This document shows, in pieces, positions 17,180-27,200 of a stretch of 64,000 nucleotides of DNA. Position 1 is the stretch's first letter, and the number at the start of each line of letters is the position of its first letter. This stretch comes from Mycolicibacterium sp. HK-90 (lineage in GTDB: Bacteria; Actinomycetota; Actinomycetes; Mycobacteriales; Mycobacteriaceae). Made by a program: the position numbers and the translations under genes. The notes under the pieces were generated by a model. The model did not search any database and was not told the DNA's origin. It saw nothing but the letters and a program-made list of their open reading frames with translations. Where the stretch lies: the NCBI RefSeq assembly GCF_030486405.1, contig NZ_CP129613.1, forward strand, positions 1,364,001-1,428,000, given 5' to 3'.

Positions 17180-17923
17180 GTGAATTCGGCCTACCATCGG
17201 CACGTGGCGTTTCCCAGCGGGCTCGGGAACTCAACGTCGAGACAGCTACGCAGCATGTCCCCAATGTTGATAATTCCGGTGGGCTCTACCGAGCAGCATG
17301 GCCCGCACCTGCCCTTGGACACCGACACCCGCATCGCCACGGCTGTCGCCGACGCGGTTCTCGAGCGAGTCGGCGGCGAGCCTGCCGGTGACTGGGTGGT
17401 CGCACCGCCGGTCTGCTACGGCGCCAGTGGCGAGCACGAGGGGTTTCCCGGCACCGTGTCGATCGGTACCGCCGCCTTGCGGTTGTTGCTGGTGGAGTAC
17501 GGGCGGTCGGCATCGAGCTGGGCCTCGCGCCTGGTCTTCGTCAATGGCCACGGTGGGAACGTGGAGGCGCTGGTGGCGGCGGTGACCTTGTTGCGCCAGG
17601 AAGGGCGCGACGCCGGCTGGGTGCCGTGCGTCGCCGCGGACGCCGATGCGCATGCGGGGCACACCGAAACATCTGTATTGCTACATATTTCGCCCGGCGA
17701 TGTCTGGGCCGAAGATCTGAGTCCGGGGAACACCGCCCCGCTGGCGGAGCTGATGCCGGCGATGCGGCGCGGGGGTGTTGCTGCAGTCAGCGAACTCGGG
17801 GTGCTCGGCGACCCGACAACCGCCACTGCTGCCGAGGGGGAGCGTATCTTTGCTGAGATGGTCAACGGCTGCGTGGGTCGGATGAGGCGGTGGCAGCCGG
17901 ACCGGAACGGATTGTTGAGATGA
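17180..17923 (+). CDS. mftE: Mycofactocin creatininase-like peptidase MftE
   Basis: A 247-aa metal-dependent hydrolase of the creatininase family. It cleaves the MftC-modified peptide to release the C-terminal Val-Tyr core. Metal-site features are [18 protein letters not shown], the FVNGHGGN motif and AHAGHTETS. The start MNSAYHRHV matches the M. tuberculosis protein I recall, so GTG at 17180 is chosen; a GTG at 17204 is also in frame. The last bases overlap mftF (ATGA). Confidence 0.95.
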   Translation: MNSAYHRHVAFPSGLGNSTSRQLRSMSPMLIIPVGSTEQHGPHLPLDTDTRIATAVADAVLERVGGEPAGDWVVAPPVCYGASGEHEGFPGTVSIGTAALRLLLVEYGRSASSWASRLVFVNGHGGNVEALVAAVTLLRQEGRDAGWVPCVAADADAHAGHTETSVLLHISPGDVWAEDLSPGNTAPLAELMPAMRRGGVAAVSELGVLGDPTTATAAEGERIFAEMVNGCVGRMRRWQPDRNGLLR

Positions 17924-19332
17924 CCGGACCGAGGCTGCCCGACGGTTTCGCCGTGCAGGTGGACCGGCGCGTCAAGGTGCTCGGGGCCGGGGCGGCCCTG
18001 CTCGGCGGATCGCCGACCCGGTTACTGCGGCTCGCGCCGACGGCGCGGACGATGCTGACCGGCGGTCGCCTGGAGGTGCACGACGCGCAGAGTGCGCAAC
18101 TGGCGCGGACTTTGCTCGACGCCACCGTGGCCCACCCCCGCCCGCCCTGTGGTCCGTCGCATCGTGACGTGACGGTCATTATCCCGGTGCGCGACAACGT
18201 CTCCGGGCTGCACCGGCTGATCGCGGCGCTGCGCGGCCTGCGGGTGATCGTGGTCGACGACGGTTCGGCCGTGCCGGTTGCGCAATCCGAGTTCGCCGGG
18301 ATGCACTGTGACGTGCAGGTGCTGCGGCACCTGCGCAGCAACGGCCCGGCAGCCGCCCGGAACACGGGTCTGACGGCGTGCGAGACCGACTTCGTGGCGT
18401 TCCTGGACTCGGATGTGGTGCCGCGCCGCGGTTGGCTGGAAGCGTTGCTCGGCCACTTCTGCGACCCGGCGGTGGCCCTCGTGGCGCCCCGCATCGTGGG
18501 TCTGCACACCGCCGACAATGTGGTCGCGCGGTACGAGGCGGTGCGCTCGTCGTTGGATCTGGGCGTGCGCGAGGCGCCGGTGGTGCCCTATGGCCCGGTG
18601 TCGTATGTGCCCAGTGCGGCCATCATCTGCCGGCGGTCGGCGTTGGCCGCGGTGGGGGGCTTCGACGAGACCATGCAGTCCGGCGAGGACGTCGACCTGT
18701 GCTGGCGGCTGGTCGAGTCCGGCGCCCGGCTGCGGTACGAGCCGATCGCCCTGGTGGCTCACGATCATCGGACTGATCTGCGAGAGTGGTTCAACCGCAA
18801 GGCTTTCTACGGCACATCGGCCGCGCCGTTGACCGTCCGGCACCCGGGTAAGACCGCGCCGGTGGTGATCTCCGGATGGACGCTGATGGTGTGGCTGCTG
18901 CTGGCCATGGGCTCGTGCGTCGGATATCTGGGTTCGGTGGTGATCGCGATCTTCACCGGCCGCCGCATCGCGCGGTCCCTCAGTGCCGTCGACACCGAGC
19001 CCACCGAGGTCGCCGCGGTGACGGCGCGGGGGTTGTGGTCGTCGGCTCTGCAACTGTGTTCGGCGATCTGCCGGCATTACTGGCCGATCGCCCTGATCGC
19101 GGCCCTGCTGTTCCGGCGGGCCAGACATGCGGTGCTGGTGGCCGCGGTGCTCGACGGTGTGGTCGACTGGGCGACTCGGCGCGGCAATGCCGACGACGAC
19201 ACCAAGCCCGTCGGCCTGCTGACCCACATCCTGCTCAAACGGCTCGACGATCTGGCCTACGGCGTCGGCCTGTGGACCGGGGTGGTCCGGGAACGTCAGC
19301 TGGGTGCGCTCAAGCCGCAGCTGCGGAGCTAA
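17920..19332 (+). CDS. mftF: Mycofactocin glycosyltransferase MftF
   Basis: A 470-aa family 2 glycosyltransferase that adds beta-1,4-glucose units to the mycofactocin core. The GT2 domain (about 85-320) shows [16 protein letters not shown], the [10 protein letters not shown]-x-D site, [18 protein letters not shown], and downstream basic residues. Two or three hydrophobic segments after residue 315 anchor it in the membrane. ATG at 17920 overlaps the mftE stop. An earlier ATG at 17890 lies within mftE and is less likely. Confidence 0.94.
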   Translation: MTGPRLPDGFAVQVDRRVKVLGAGAALLGGSPTRLLRLAPTARTMLTGGRLEVHDAQSAQLARTLLDATVAHPRPPCGPSHRDVTVIIPVRDNVSGLHRLIAALRGLRVIVVDDGSAVPVAQSEFAGMHCDVQVLRHLRSNGPAAARNTGLTACETDFVAFLDSDVVPRRGWLEALLGHFCDPAVALVAPRIVGLHTADNVVARYEAVRSSLDLGVREAPVVPYGPVSYVPSAAIICRRSALAAVGGFDETMQSGEDVDLCWRLVESGARLRYEPIALVAHDHRTDLREWFNRKAFYGTSAAPLTVRHPGKTAPVVISGWTLMVWLLLAMGSCVGYLGSVVIAIFTGRRIARSLSAVDTEPTEVAAVTARGLWSSALQLCSAICRHYWPIALIAALLFRRARHAVLVAAVLDGVVDWATRRGNADDDTKPVGLLTHILLKRLDDLAYGVGLWTGVVRERQLGALKPQLRS

Positions 19333-19338
19333 AGCCAG

Positions 19339-20781
19339 TTGACCCTGCCATCTTGTCCTCCTCGCGTGCGGGACGTTCTGATCGTCGGCGCGGGAAGCGC
19401 CGGTTCAATTCTGGCCGAACGACTTTCCGCCGATCCCACGTGCCGGGTCACCGTCGTCGAGGCGGGTCCGGCGCCGACTGACCCGCGGGTGGCGGCGCAG
19501 ATCACCGATGCCCTGCGGCTGCCGATCGGGACTGCCAGCTCCGTGGTGCGACACTATGCGTCGGTGCTGACCGAGCACCCGCCCCGGCACACCGAGATCA
19601 TGCGGGGGTCGGTGGTGGGCGGGTCCGGGGCGGTCAACGGCGGATACTTCTGCCGGGGCCTGCCCACCGACTTCGACACCTGGGCAATCCCCGGCTGGGG
19701 CTGGGGCGATGTGCTGCCACACTTCCTGGCGATCGAGACCGACCTGGATTTCAGTACCGCCCTGCACGGCGACTCCGGTCCGATCTCCGTCCGGCGAGTA
19801 CGCGAATTCGACGGTTGCACAGCATCATTCGTCGATGCGGCGACGCGGGCCGGGTTCGGCTGGATCGAGGATCTGAACGGATCGGACACCGGTGCGGTGC
19901 TGCCGGCCGGCGTGGGAGCGGTCCCACTGAACATCAACGGCGGCACCAGGGTCGGACCCGGCGGCGCCTATCTGCAACCGGCGCTGGCCCGGCCGAACCT
20001 GGAGGTGCTGACCGATACCCGCGCGCATCGGGTGCTGTTCCGTGGGAGCCGGGCGGTCGGGGTGCGCTGCGCCGACGGGTCGATTCTCGAAGCTGATCGA
20101 ATTGTGCTGTGTGCCGGGGCAATTGGATCGTCACACCTGCTGCTGCTGTCCGGTGTGGGGCCGGCGCCCGACCTTGAGGCGGTCGGTGTCGAGGTGGTGG
20201 CCGGCCTGCCCGTGGGCAAGCACACCGTCGACCATCCCGAATGGGTGCTTCCGGTCTCCTGGGTCCCCACCCACGACCTGCCGCCGCTGGAGGCCGTGCT
20301 CACCACGGCCGACGGCATCGAGGTCCGTCCGTACACGGCCGGTTTCGCCGCCATGGTGCACGGGCCCGGGCACGATCCGGCCGAGCTGCCGCACCTCGGC
20401 GTGGCGCTGATGCGCCCCCACTCCCGGGGCCGGGTCAGGCTGGCGTCGGCGGATCCCGCGGTGGCGCCGGTCATCGAACACCGCTACGACACGGTGGCCG
20501 AGGATGTCGAGGCGCTGCGTCGTGGTGCCGAACTGGCCCGCGAATTGGTCAGTCACACAGCTGAAGTCGGCGAGGCGTCGTGGTCGACGTCGCAACACCT
20601 GGCGGGCACGGCACCGATGGGGGATGGGCCCGAGGCGGTGCTGGACGCGGGCTGCCGGGTGCTGGGCGTCGAGGGACTGTGGGTGGTGGACGGGTCGATC
20701 ATGCCCGCGATCACCAGCCGCGGCCCGCACGCGACCATTGCCATGATCGGTCATCGGGCAGCGGAGTTCCTCGCGATCTGA
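19339..20781 (+). CDS. mftG: Mycofactocin-associated GMC dehydrogenase MftG
   Basis: A 480-aa flavoprotein of the glucose-methanol-choline family. The FAD motif LIVGAGSAGSILAERL is near the N-terminus, GGSGAVNGGYFCRG near residue 92, and the C-terminal SQHLAGTAPMGD (catalytic His) and VVDGSIMPAI segments are intact. In mycobacteria MftG is thought to pass electrons from reduced mycofactocin to the respiratory chain. TTG at 19339 is the ORF start; GTG at 19366 directly before VRDVLIVGAG is possible. The 3' end overlaps the convergent MFS gene by 71 bases. Confidence 0.92.
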   Translation: MTLPSCPPRVRDVLIVGAGSAGSILAERLSADPTCRVTVVEAGPAPTDPRVAAQITDALRLPIGTASSVVRHYASVLTEHPPRHTEIMRGSVVGGSGAVNGGYFCRGLPTDFDTWAIPGWGWGDVLPHFLAIETDLDFSTALHGDSGPISVRRVREFDGCTASFVDAATRAGFGWIEDLNGSDTGAVLPAGVGAVPLNINGGTRVGPGGAYLQPALARPNLEVLTDTRAHRVLFRGSRAVGVRCADGSILEADRIVLCAGAIGSSHLLLLSGVGPAPDLEAVGVEVVAGLPVGKHTVDHPEWVLPVSWVPTHDLPPLEAVLTTADGIEVRPYTAGFAAMVHGPGHDPAELPHLGVALMRPHSRGRVRLASADPAVAPVIEHRYDTVAEDVEALRRGAELARELVSHTAEVGEASWSTSQHLAGTAPMGDGPEAVLDAGCRVLGVEGLWVVDGSIMPAITSRGPHATIAMIGHRAAEFLAI

Positions 20782-22342
20782 GGCGCCGGACCATCCGGAG
20801 CTGCCGGCCGTCGCGGCCGGGCGCCCAGATGCCGACGAACACCGCGGCCGCTCCCAGCACCACCGCCATCACCAGCAGGGCCGAGTTCGTCGCATCCAGG
20901 AAGGCCTGCTTGGCCAACTCTGCGACGGCCGTACCCTGCGGGCCCAGCTGCCCGGTCACGGCGAGGGCTTCGGCCAGCGAGCCCAGGATCGGTTCCCGTA
21001 CCTCCGCGGGGAGCCCGGACAGCTTGGGCCCCAGGTGATTCTGGTAGTGGGCGGCCAGGATCGAACCGGCGACGGCAATGCCGAGGGCGGCGCCGACCTC
21101 CCGGGTGGTGTCGTTCACCGCGGATGCCACGCCCTGCTTCTCGTCCGGTACGGCCCCCATGATCGCCGAAGTCGTTGGCGCGGTACACAATCCCATGCCC
21201 GTGCTCATGATGAGCAGTGGCCAGGCGTACTCGAGATAGCCGGAATCCACCTCGAGCAACCGCATGCACATCAGGCCGCCCGCGATCACCAGCAGGCCGA
21301 GCGACACGCACAGCCGCAGGCCCAGCCGGGGCAGATACCAATGCGTGGTGGCGCCGAGCACCAGCACGGGAAGGATCAACGGGCACAGGGCGAATGCCGT
21401 CTGTATGGGGCTGTATCCCATGACCAGCTGGATGTATTGCATGCTGACGAAGAAGTATCCGAAGTTCGCGAAGAACAGGAAGGTCACGCCCACCGCTCCG
21501 GTGGCGAACTCGGGTTTCCTGAACAACCGGATGTCCAGCAGGGGGTGTCGGCGTTTGAGCTGCAGGACGGCGAACGCGACGCCCAGCGCGACGCCGCCGG
21601 CCATGCAGCCCCACACCACGGGATGCGTCCAACCGCGCACCGGCGCCTCGACCACCCCGAGCACGAAGACCGCCACTGCCGCGCCGATCAGGATCGCGCC
21701 GATCCAGTCGAGCGGTGTGGCGTGCTCGTCCCGGGAGGACGGGACGGTGCAGGTCAGCACGAACAATCCCACCCCAGCGACGGCGAAGGCCACGAAGATG
21801 GACTGCCAGGGCCAGAAGTGCAGCAGGCCGCCGGTGATCAGGAATCCGAAGACGGCCCCTGACCCCACGACGCCGGCCCAGATCCCAACGGCCTTGTTGC
21901 GCTCCGACTTCGGGAACGCCGCGGTGAGCAGGGACAGCGTGGCCGGCATGATGAATGCGGCACCGGCCCCGGCCACCGCACGGGCGACGATCAGCTGTAC
22001 CGGGGTGTCGAACACCATCGGTGCCGCAGAGGCCAGGATGAAGACGGCGAGCCCCACCAGTAGGGCGCCGCGGCGGCCATAGCGGTCGCCGATCGCCCCG
22101 GCCGGCAGCAGCAGGCAGGCCAGCACCAGTGTGTAACCGTCGATCACCCAGGTGAGTTGGGCCTGGGTGGCCGCGGTCTGTCGGGCGATGTCGGGCAGCG
22201 CGGCATTCAGTGCCACCATCGAGGCGATCACGATGGAGACGTCCATGCAGGCCACCGCGAGCAGCCAGTACCGCCGGCGGATCGACAGTTGGGCGATCCC
22301 CGGATCGATATCCTGGGCGGACTCGACGAGGGTCTCGGACAT
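20711..22342 (-). CDS. MFS efflux transporter, DHA2 (14-TM) type
   Basis: A 543-aa drug:proton antiporter-like protein with about 14 hydrophobic segments. Motif A-like GDRYGRRGALL and motif C-like AGPAxxxG variants (IWAGVVGSGAVFGFLITGG) are visible. It is divergent from a TetR gene, the usual arrangement for a regulated efflux pump. ATG at 22342 has AAGGGGG six bases upstream. The C-terminal 23 codons run antisense into mftG, so the last part of the protein is constrained by two genes. Substrates unknown. Confidence 0.9.
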   Translation of the reverse strand: MSETLVESAQDIDPGIAQLSIRRRYWLLAVACMDVSIVIASMVALNAALPDIARQTAATQAQLTWVIDGYTLVLACLLLPAGAIGDRYGRRGALLVGLAVFILASAAPMVFDTPVQLIVARAVAGAGAAFIMPATLSLLTAAFPKSERNKAVGIWAGVVGSGAVFGFLITGGLLHFWPWQSIFVAFAVAGVGLFVLTCTVPSSRDEHATPLDWIGAILIGAAVAVFVLGVVEAPVRGWTHPVVWGCMAGGVALGVAFAVLQLKRRHPLLDIRLFRKPEFATGAVGVTFLFFANFGYFFVSMQYIQLVMGYSPIQTAFALCPLILPVLVLGATTHWYLPRLGLRLCVSLGLLVIAGGLMCMRLLEVDSGYLEYAWPLLIMSTGMGLCTAPTTSAIMGAVPDEKQGVASAVNDTTREVGAALGIAVAGSILAAHYQNHLGPKLSGLPAEVREPILGSLAEALAVTGQLGPQGTAVAELAKQAFLDATNSALLVMAVVLGAAAVFVGIWAPGRDGRQLRMVRRLRSRGTPLPDDRSWQWSRAGRGW

Positions 22343-22369
22343 GCTGAGCCCCCTTCGTCGGTGAAGTTT

Positions 22370-22386
22370 CGAGACTAACAGTCTCG
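22370..22386. promoter_or_regulatory. Probable TetR operator for the MFS pump
   Basis: CGAGACT-AAC-AGTCTCG is a perfect 7-bp inverted repeat in the 83-bp spacer between the MFS and TetR genes. A second, weaker copy (AGAC-N5-GTCT) follows at about 22391-22403. Two sites would let the TetR protein control both promoters. Confidence 0.6.
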
Positions 22387-22425
22387 GAGCGAGACGGTAA
22401 GTCTGTTTTATGGAGGTGGCGGCGC

Positions 22426-23049
22426 ATGGTTGCCGACAGCGGTGATCCGCGTCCGGCCCGGTCCCGGGCCCGGTTGTTGGAGGCGGCGACGTCGTTGTTG
22501 CGGTCGGGCGGGCCGAGCGCGGTGACCGTCGATGCGGTCACCAGGGCCGCCAATGTGGCCAGGGCTACGCTATACCGGCACTTCCCGAGTGGAAATGACT
22601 TGCTGGCAGCGGCATTTCGCGCGCTCATCCCGGCAGCTCCGATGCCGCCCGAGGACGGCACACTGCGCGACCGGTTGATCGCGCTGGTTCAGGCGCAGGC
22701 CGACTCGATCGCCGAGGCGCCGATCAGTATCACCGCGATGTCGTGGTTGGCCCTCGGCGGCGACATGGAACAACTGCCCTGGCGCTCCGATGACAGCCCC
22801 GAGGTGCGCACCTTGCGTGAGCGGGTGGCCGAGCAGTACGCCATTCCGTTCGAGGCGATCTTCGACAGTCCCGACGCCGTCGCCGAGCTCGGCGAGGTCG
22901 ACCGCACCCAGGCCGCGGCCCTGCTGCTCGGCCCGATCGTGCTGGGCAAGCTCAGCACGTTGTCAGAGTTCGACTACACCGCATGCGTGCGGGCTGCGGT
23001 GGATGGCTTCCTGGCCACCCACCGCAAGGACTCTCAGCGCAGCGAGTAG
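22426..23049 (+). CDS. TetR-family regulator, divergent from MFS pump
   Basis: A 207-aa repressor. The HTH is at about residues 12-58 (LLEAATSLLRSGGPSAVTVDAV, then NVARATLYRHFPSGNDLL); the C-terminal half is an effector-binding helical domain. ATG at 22426 follows GGAGGT by eight bases. It most likely represses the divergent efflux gene. The 3' end overlaps the convergent P450 gene by 16 bases. Confidence 0.9.
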   Translation: MVADSGDPRPARSRARLLEAATSLLRSGGPSAVTVDAVTRAANVARATLYRHFPSGNDLLAAAFRALIPAAPMPPEDGTLRDRLIALVQAQADSIAEAPISITAMSWLALGGDMEQLPWRSDDSPEVRTLRERVAEQYAIPFEAIFDSPDAVAELGEVDRTQAAALLLGPIVLGKLSTLSEFDYTACVRAAVDGFLATHRKDSQRSE

Positions 23050-24287
23050 CGGATCGGCAGGTGCTTGAGCCCGCCGACGAAGGTGGTGGCGGAAAGCTCT
23101 GGCGTTCCGGCCAATTCGATCGAGTCGAGCCGCCGCGTCAGCTCGGTGAACAGGCTGTTCATCTCCATCCGCGCGAGTGCCGCACCCAGGCAAAAGTGCA
23201 CGCCGTACCCGAATGCCAGGTGCTTGTTGGGATCCCGCCCGACGTCGAATCTGTGGGGGTTGTCGAACACCTCTTCGTCCCGGTTGCCCGAAACGTAGGC
23301 CAGGTAGACGGATTCGCCCTTGGCGATCGGGACTCCGCGCACCGTGGTGTCCGCCGTCGCGGTGCGCATGAACTCCTTGACCGGCGTGGACCACCGGATC
23401 ATCTCCTCGACAGCGGTGCCCATCAGCTCGGGGTGCGCCTGCAGCCGGGCCAGCTGGTCCGGATTCTCGATGAGGGCATGCAATCCACCGGAGATCGCAT
23501 CCTTGGTGGTGTCGTGTCCGGCGCTCGCGACGATGACGTAGTACGAGGCGGTGTCGACGTCGGACAGCGGCTCTCCGTCGATCGTGCCGTTGGCGATGGC
23601 CGACGCCAGGTCCTCGGTCGGGTTGGCGCGGCGCGAGGCGGTCAGCGTCGAGAAGTAGGCAAAGAAGTCCATCAGGACGGCGAGCTGGTCTTCCAGTGAG
23701 CCGCCGTCGCGTTTGTACTCGTCGTCGTCGCCGCCGAACATCTCCTGGGTCAGCATGTGCATGCGCGAGAAGTCCTCTTCCGGCAGGCCCAGCAGCGACA
23801 TGATCACGTAGAGCGGGAAGTCGACGGCGATCGCGGTGACGAAGTCACACTCGGGCCCGATGTCGCGCATCTTGTCGACGTAGCGTTTGGCCAGTTCGTC
23901 GACTCGAACCTTGAGTGCCCGCATGGCCTTGGGGCGGAACCAATCTGCGCCGATCGCCCGGACCTTGCGGTGGTGCGGGTCATCCATGTGGATCAGCGTG
24001 CGCAGGCCCATGCCGGCCTCGAGCTGTTGCTTGGCCAGGTCGTCGGCGGCCGCGGTGGCCAGCAGCGGTCGGGGCTCGCTGATGAAGAGTTCGTTGTCTC
24101 GTTCGACGGCCATGATGTCGGCGTGTTTGGTGATCGCCCAGAACGGCCGGTACGGCCGGTTGTCCACCCAGGCCACCGGGTTGTTGGCGCGCAGATGGGT
24201 CAGCGCGGTGTGCAGGCGGGCGTCGTCGGCGTATGCCGTCGGATCGGCGAGCACCTTCGCGGCGTCATCCATCGTCGGCGCGCTCAT
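23034..24287 (-). CDS. Cytochrome P450
   Basis: A 417-aa soluble bacterial P450. The I-helix oxygen motif AGHDTT is at 256-261, the ExxR pair EEMIR at 294-298, and the heme loop FGYGVHFCLG at 359-368 with axial Cys366. All are canonical. The sequence resembles mycobacterial P450s acting on terpenoids, steroids or fatty acids, but family and substrate cannot be assigned by eye. ATG at 24287 has AGGAGGAG upstream. Electrons could come from the flavoprotein at 9.4 kb via a ferredoxin not in this window. Confidence 0.93.
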   Translation of the reverse strand: MSAPTMDDAAKVLADPTAYADDARLHTALTHLRANNPVAWVDNRPYRPFWAITKHADIMAVERDNELFISEPRPLLATAAADDLAKQQLEAGMGLRTLIHMDDPHHRKVRAIGADWFRPKAMRALKVRVDELAKRYVDKMRDIGPECDFVTAIAVDFPLYVIMSLLGLPEEDFSRMHMLTQEMFGGDDDEYKRDGGSLEDQLAVLMDFFAYFSTLTASRRANPTEDLASAIANGTIDGEPLSDVDTASYYVIVASAGHDTTKDAISGGLHALIENPDQLARLQAHPELMGTAVEEMIRWSTPVKEFMRTATADTTVRGVPIAKGESVYLAYVSGNRDEEVFDNPHRFDVGRDPNKHLAFGYGVHFCLGAALARMEMNSLFTELTRRLDSIELAGTPELSATTFVGGLKHLPIRYSLR

Positions 24288-24394
24288 ACGATCTCCTCCT
24301 GGGACGGGTTCTTGACGGGTGTCAATTCCACCCTATGTGACCGGCGCCACGCAAGGGGGGCGATTCCCTCGATCCGCCACGTACGCTCGCACCC

Positions 24395-26008
24395 ATGCGG
24401 TCAGGGCGTCGCGCCGTAGCGTTGCTGGCGACACTGGTGATGCTGGTGGCGAGCTGCGCGCGCGGCGGCGGTCAGGCGGTCACGCCGGATCATCCAGAGC
24501 ATCAGGCTCAGCAGCAGGACCCGGCACTGGTGCACACCTCGGCCGGAACCCTGCGCGGCACAGTGCTTTCCGACCACCGATTGTTCGCCGGAGTCCCGTA
24601 TGCCGCCGCCCCCGTGGGGCCGTTGCGGTTTGCCCCTCCAGCTCCGGCGCCGGGATGGCCGGGGGAGCGTGACGCCACCCGCCCCGGGCCGCGGTGCATC
24701 CAGGACCCCGATGCCGATCCGGAACGCGGGCTCAACACCGCCGAGGACTGCCTGACGCTGAACGTGTGGACGCCGCCGGTCTCGGACGACCGACGCCCGG
24801 TCATGGTGTGGATCCACGGTGGCGCGTTCGTCGGCGGCAGCAGCGGCATCTACGACGCCAGGCGCCTGGCCGTCCGCGGTGACATCGTGGTGGTGACGAT
24901 CAACTACCGGCTCGGCGCGCTGGGATTCCTGGCTCACCCGGCGCTGGGTGCCGGTGGCGACATCGGAAACTACGGATTGGCCGATCAGCAGGCAGCCCTG
25001 CGGTGGGTGCGGGACAACATCGCAGATTTCGGCGGCGATCCGGAAAAGGTCACCGTCGCAGGTGAATCCGCGGGCGGCATGTCGGTGTGCGATCACCTGG
25101 TCGCCCCCGGGTCGACGGGGTTGTTCCGCTCCGCGATCTTGATGAGCGCGCCGTGCCAGGCGCAGGCCGATGTCGGCACCGCCACCCGTCGTTCGCTCGA
25201 CTACGCCGCTGCCGCCGGATGCCCGGATCCCGCGGTTGCCGCCGGCTGCCTGCGGTCACTGCCGGTGGATCGGCTGCGAAAACCGGTGTGGTACTTCAAT
25301 ATCGGCAGCGACGAGCTCACTGGTCCGGTGACCGGATCGACCCTGGTTCCGCGGCCGCCGCTGGAGGCTTTCGGATCCGGTCGGGCCGAGGCGGTGCCGG
25401 TGCTGATCGGGACCACCCGCGATGAGTTCACGCTCTTCGTCGCGCTGCGCTACTTGCGGCAGGGTCAGCGCTTCACCGCGGGGGATTACCCGCGACTGCT
25501 GGCCGAGACCTTCGGCGCCGATGCCGCAGCGGTCGGTGCGCACTACCCGGCGGAGCATCATGGCGGGGTGGCGCAGGCGTATTCGGCGGCGGTCACCGAC
25601 GGCGCCTTCGCCTGCGTGTCCGAGCAGATGGCCGATCAGCTCACCGGCACCGGCCCGGTCTACGCCTATGAGTTCAACGACCGCACGGCGCCCGCGCCGG
25701 ACGTCATGCGCACCCTGCCGTTCCCGGTCGGGGCGAGCCACTCACTGGAGCTTCGCTACCTGTTCGACGTCGGCGGTGCACCTCCGTTGAACGCTGCACA
25801 GCAACAACTTTCGGAGCAGATGATCGACTACTGGAGCGCGTTCGTGCGCAACGGTGATCCCGCGGTCGACGGCCGGCCGGACTGGCCGAGGTTCGATCCG
25901 GCGGGCGCCGGCCCCAGAATGTCGTTGCAGGCCGACGGCAGTCGCACGGACAATGGTTACGCAGACGAGCACCAGTGCCCGTTCTGGGCGGGGCTGAAGG
26001 AGAAGTGA
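24395..26008 (+). CDS. Type B carboxylesterase lipoprotein
   Basis: A 537-aa esterase with a lipoprotein signal (VMLVASC lipobox, Cys about residue 21), so it is expected on the outside of the membrane. The type B signature EDCLTLNVW, oxyanion loop IHGGAFVGGS, and nucleophile GESAGG are visible; a late GASHSLELRY segment supplies the His region. TACGCT at 24382-24387 is seven bases before the ATG and no ribosome site is seen, so a leaderless transcript is plausible. The following SnoaL-like gene starts five bases after the stop. Confidence 0.9.
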   Translation: MRSGRRAVALLATLVMLVASCARGGGQAVTPDHPEHQAQQQDPALVHTSAGTLRGTVLSDHRLFAGVPYAAAPVGPLRFAPPAPAPGWPGERDATRPGPRCIQDPDADPERGLNTAEDCLTLNVWTPPVSDDRRPVMVWIHGGAFVGGSSGIYDARRLAVRGDIVVVTINYRLGALGFLAHPALGAGGDIGNYGLADQQAALRWVRDNIADFGGDPEKVTVAGESAGGMSVCDHLVAPGSTGLFRSAILMSAPCQAQADVGTATRRSLDYAAAAGCPDPAVAAGCLRSLPVDRLRKPVWYFNIGSDELTGPVTGSTLVPRPPLEAFGSGRAEAVPVLIGTTRDEFTLFVALRYLRQGQRFTAGDYPRLLAETFGADAAAVGAHYPAEHHGGVAQAYSAAVTDGAFACVSEQMADQLTGTGPVYAYEFNDRTAPAPDVMRTLPFPVGASHSLELRYLFDVGGAPPLNAAQQQLSEQMIDYWSAFVRNGDPAVDGRPDWPRFDPAGAGPRMSLQADGSRTDNGYADEHQCPFWAGLKEK

Positions 26009-26013
26009 ACTCG

Positions 26014-26367
26014 ATGTCCACACCGGATCCGCAGGACTTCGCCGAGCAATGGGTGAAGGCGTGGAACGCGCATGACGTCGAGGCGGTGCTCGCGCATTTC
26101 CACGACGACGTGGTGTTCAGTTCACCGGTCGCGGCCCGCGTCCTGCCCGAGACCGGTGGTGTGGTGCGCGGCAAGGAAGCGTTGCGCGACTACTGGACGA
26201 CGGCGCTGGCCGGTATGCCGGACCTGCACTTCGAGGTGCTGGGGGTGTACCGCGGCGAATCGGCCCTGGTGATCCATTACCGGAATCAGCGCGGCGGGTT
26301 GGTCAACGAGGTGCTGCTCTTCGACGGCGAATTGGTTCGCGAAGGCCACGGCACGTATCTGGAGTAG
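26014..26367 (+). CDS. SnoaL/NTF2-like small protein
   Basis: A 117-aa alpha+beta-barrel protein of the SnoaL-like group: FAEQWVKAWNAHDVEAVLAHF at the start, then a VVFSSP strand, the GKEALRDYWTTAL helix and a LVIHYRNQ strand. Members act as isomerases, hydrolases or binding proteins; no active site can be fixed here. ATG at 26014 is ten bases after AAGGAGA; GTG at 26005 is possible. It is probably cotranscribed with the esterase. Confidence 0.8.
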   Translation: MSTPDPQDFAEQWVKAWNAHDVEAVLAHFHDDVVFSSPVAARVLPETGGVVRGKEALRDYWTTALAGMPDLHFEVLGVYRGESALVIHYRNQRGGLVNEVLLFDGELVREGHGTYLE

Positions 26368-26378
26368 CTGCAGCCCGC

Positions 26379-27134
26379 TCAGTGCGGAGTAGCCGATTCC
26401 CAAAATTGTGTGAGCACAGCAGCGCTGCGCTCCGGGTCCTGGATCATCCAGTAGTGATTCAGGCCGTCGAGGACTTCCGTGCGGGCTCCGGCCCGTCCCG
26501 CTGCGCGTCGACGAATTTCTTCCGAACCGACGTAGGTGTCGGCGGTGCACAACAGCGACAAGCCCGGCCGCGCACTGGCCCGCTCCAGCCCACCCGCGCC
26601 CTCGGCCATGGCACCCGGGTTTCCTGCCGATCGGTACAGCGGCAAGATGGCCCGCCCCATATCGGGACCATGTGAATGCGCGACCTCAACGGCAATGTCA
26701 GCGGTCATGCCGACCGTGGCAATTTGGGCGACCCAATCTTCCACTGGTGTTCCCATCATCGCGTCGACCAACTGCTCGCCGTCGCCTGGCGTCTGCCACA
26801 CCTGGGCCAGGTCATGCCAGACATAGTCGGGGTCAAATATGCCGATGGCGTCCGTGGTCCAAGTGCGGACCAGTTCGGGTCGATGCATCATGACGTTGAC
26901 GACGTGGCAGCCGCCCCAGTCGTGGCCGACGAGATCGATTGGATCGTTGATCTTTTCCAGCTCGCTTTCGAGCCAATCGCGGTAGGCGAGGTAGGTGGCC
27001 GGGAAGTCGCCGGGCAGCGGCGCGCCGAAGCCGGGCGGAGACAACCGCACAACGTCGTTGCGTTTCAGGGCATCCGCCAGGGGCCCCCAGATCGCGTCAT
27101 TTTCCGGATTGCCGTGTACCAGCACGATGGTCAT
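26379..27134 (-). CDS. Alpha/beta hydrolase with Asp nucleophile (epoxide hydrolase/dehalogenase-like)
   Basis: A 251-aa hydrolase. The oxyanion HGNP is at residues 8-11. The nucleophile elbow is GHDWGG, so the nucleophile is Asp, as in epoxide hydrolases and haloalkane dehalogenases; most esterases have Ser. The catalytic His is in GLNHYWM near the end. A good ribosome site GGAGG precedes ATG at 27134. A perfect inverted repeat lies about 70 bases upstream. Substrate unknown. Confidence 0.85.
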   Translation of the reverse strand: MTIVLVHGNPENDAIWGPLADALKRNDVVRLSPPGFGAPLPGDFPATYLAYRDWLESELEKINDPIDLVGHDWGGCHVVNVMMHRPELVRTWTTDAIGIFDPDYVWHDLAQVWQTPGDGEQLVDAMMGTPVEDWVAQIATVGMTADIAVEVAHSHGPDMGRAILPLYRSAGNPGAMAEGAGGLERASARPGLSLLCTADTYVGSEEIRRRAAGRAGARTEVLDGLNHYWMIQDPERSAAVLTQFWESATPH

Positions 27135-27200
27135 GTCGCCTCCGCATGCAGTTGATGGTTCGAACTACACAAGCTGGTCGTACGCATTCGCACTGTATGA

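Noticed and set aside
20751..22661. 636-codon minus-strand frame
   Set aside because: It is a shifted frame over the MFS gene; the MFS frame has clear membrane segments and this one is Arg/Gly-rich.
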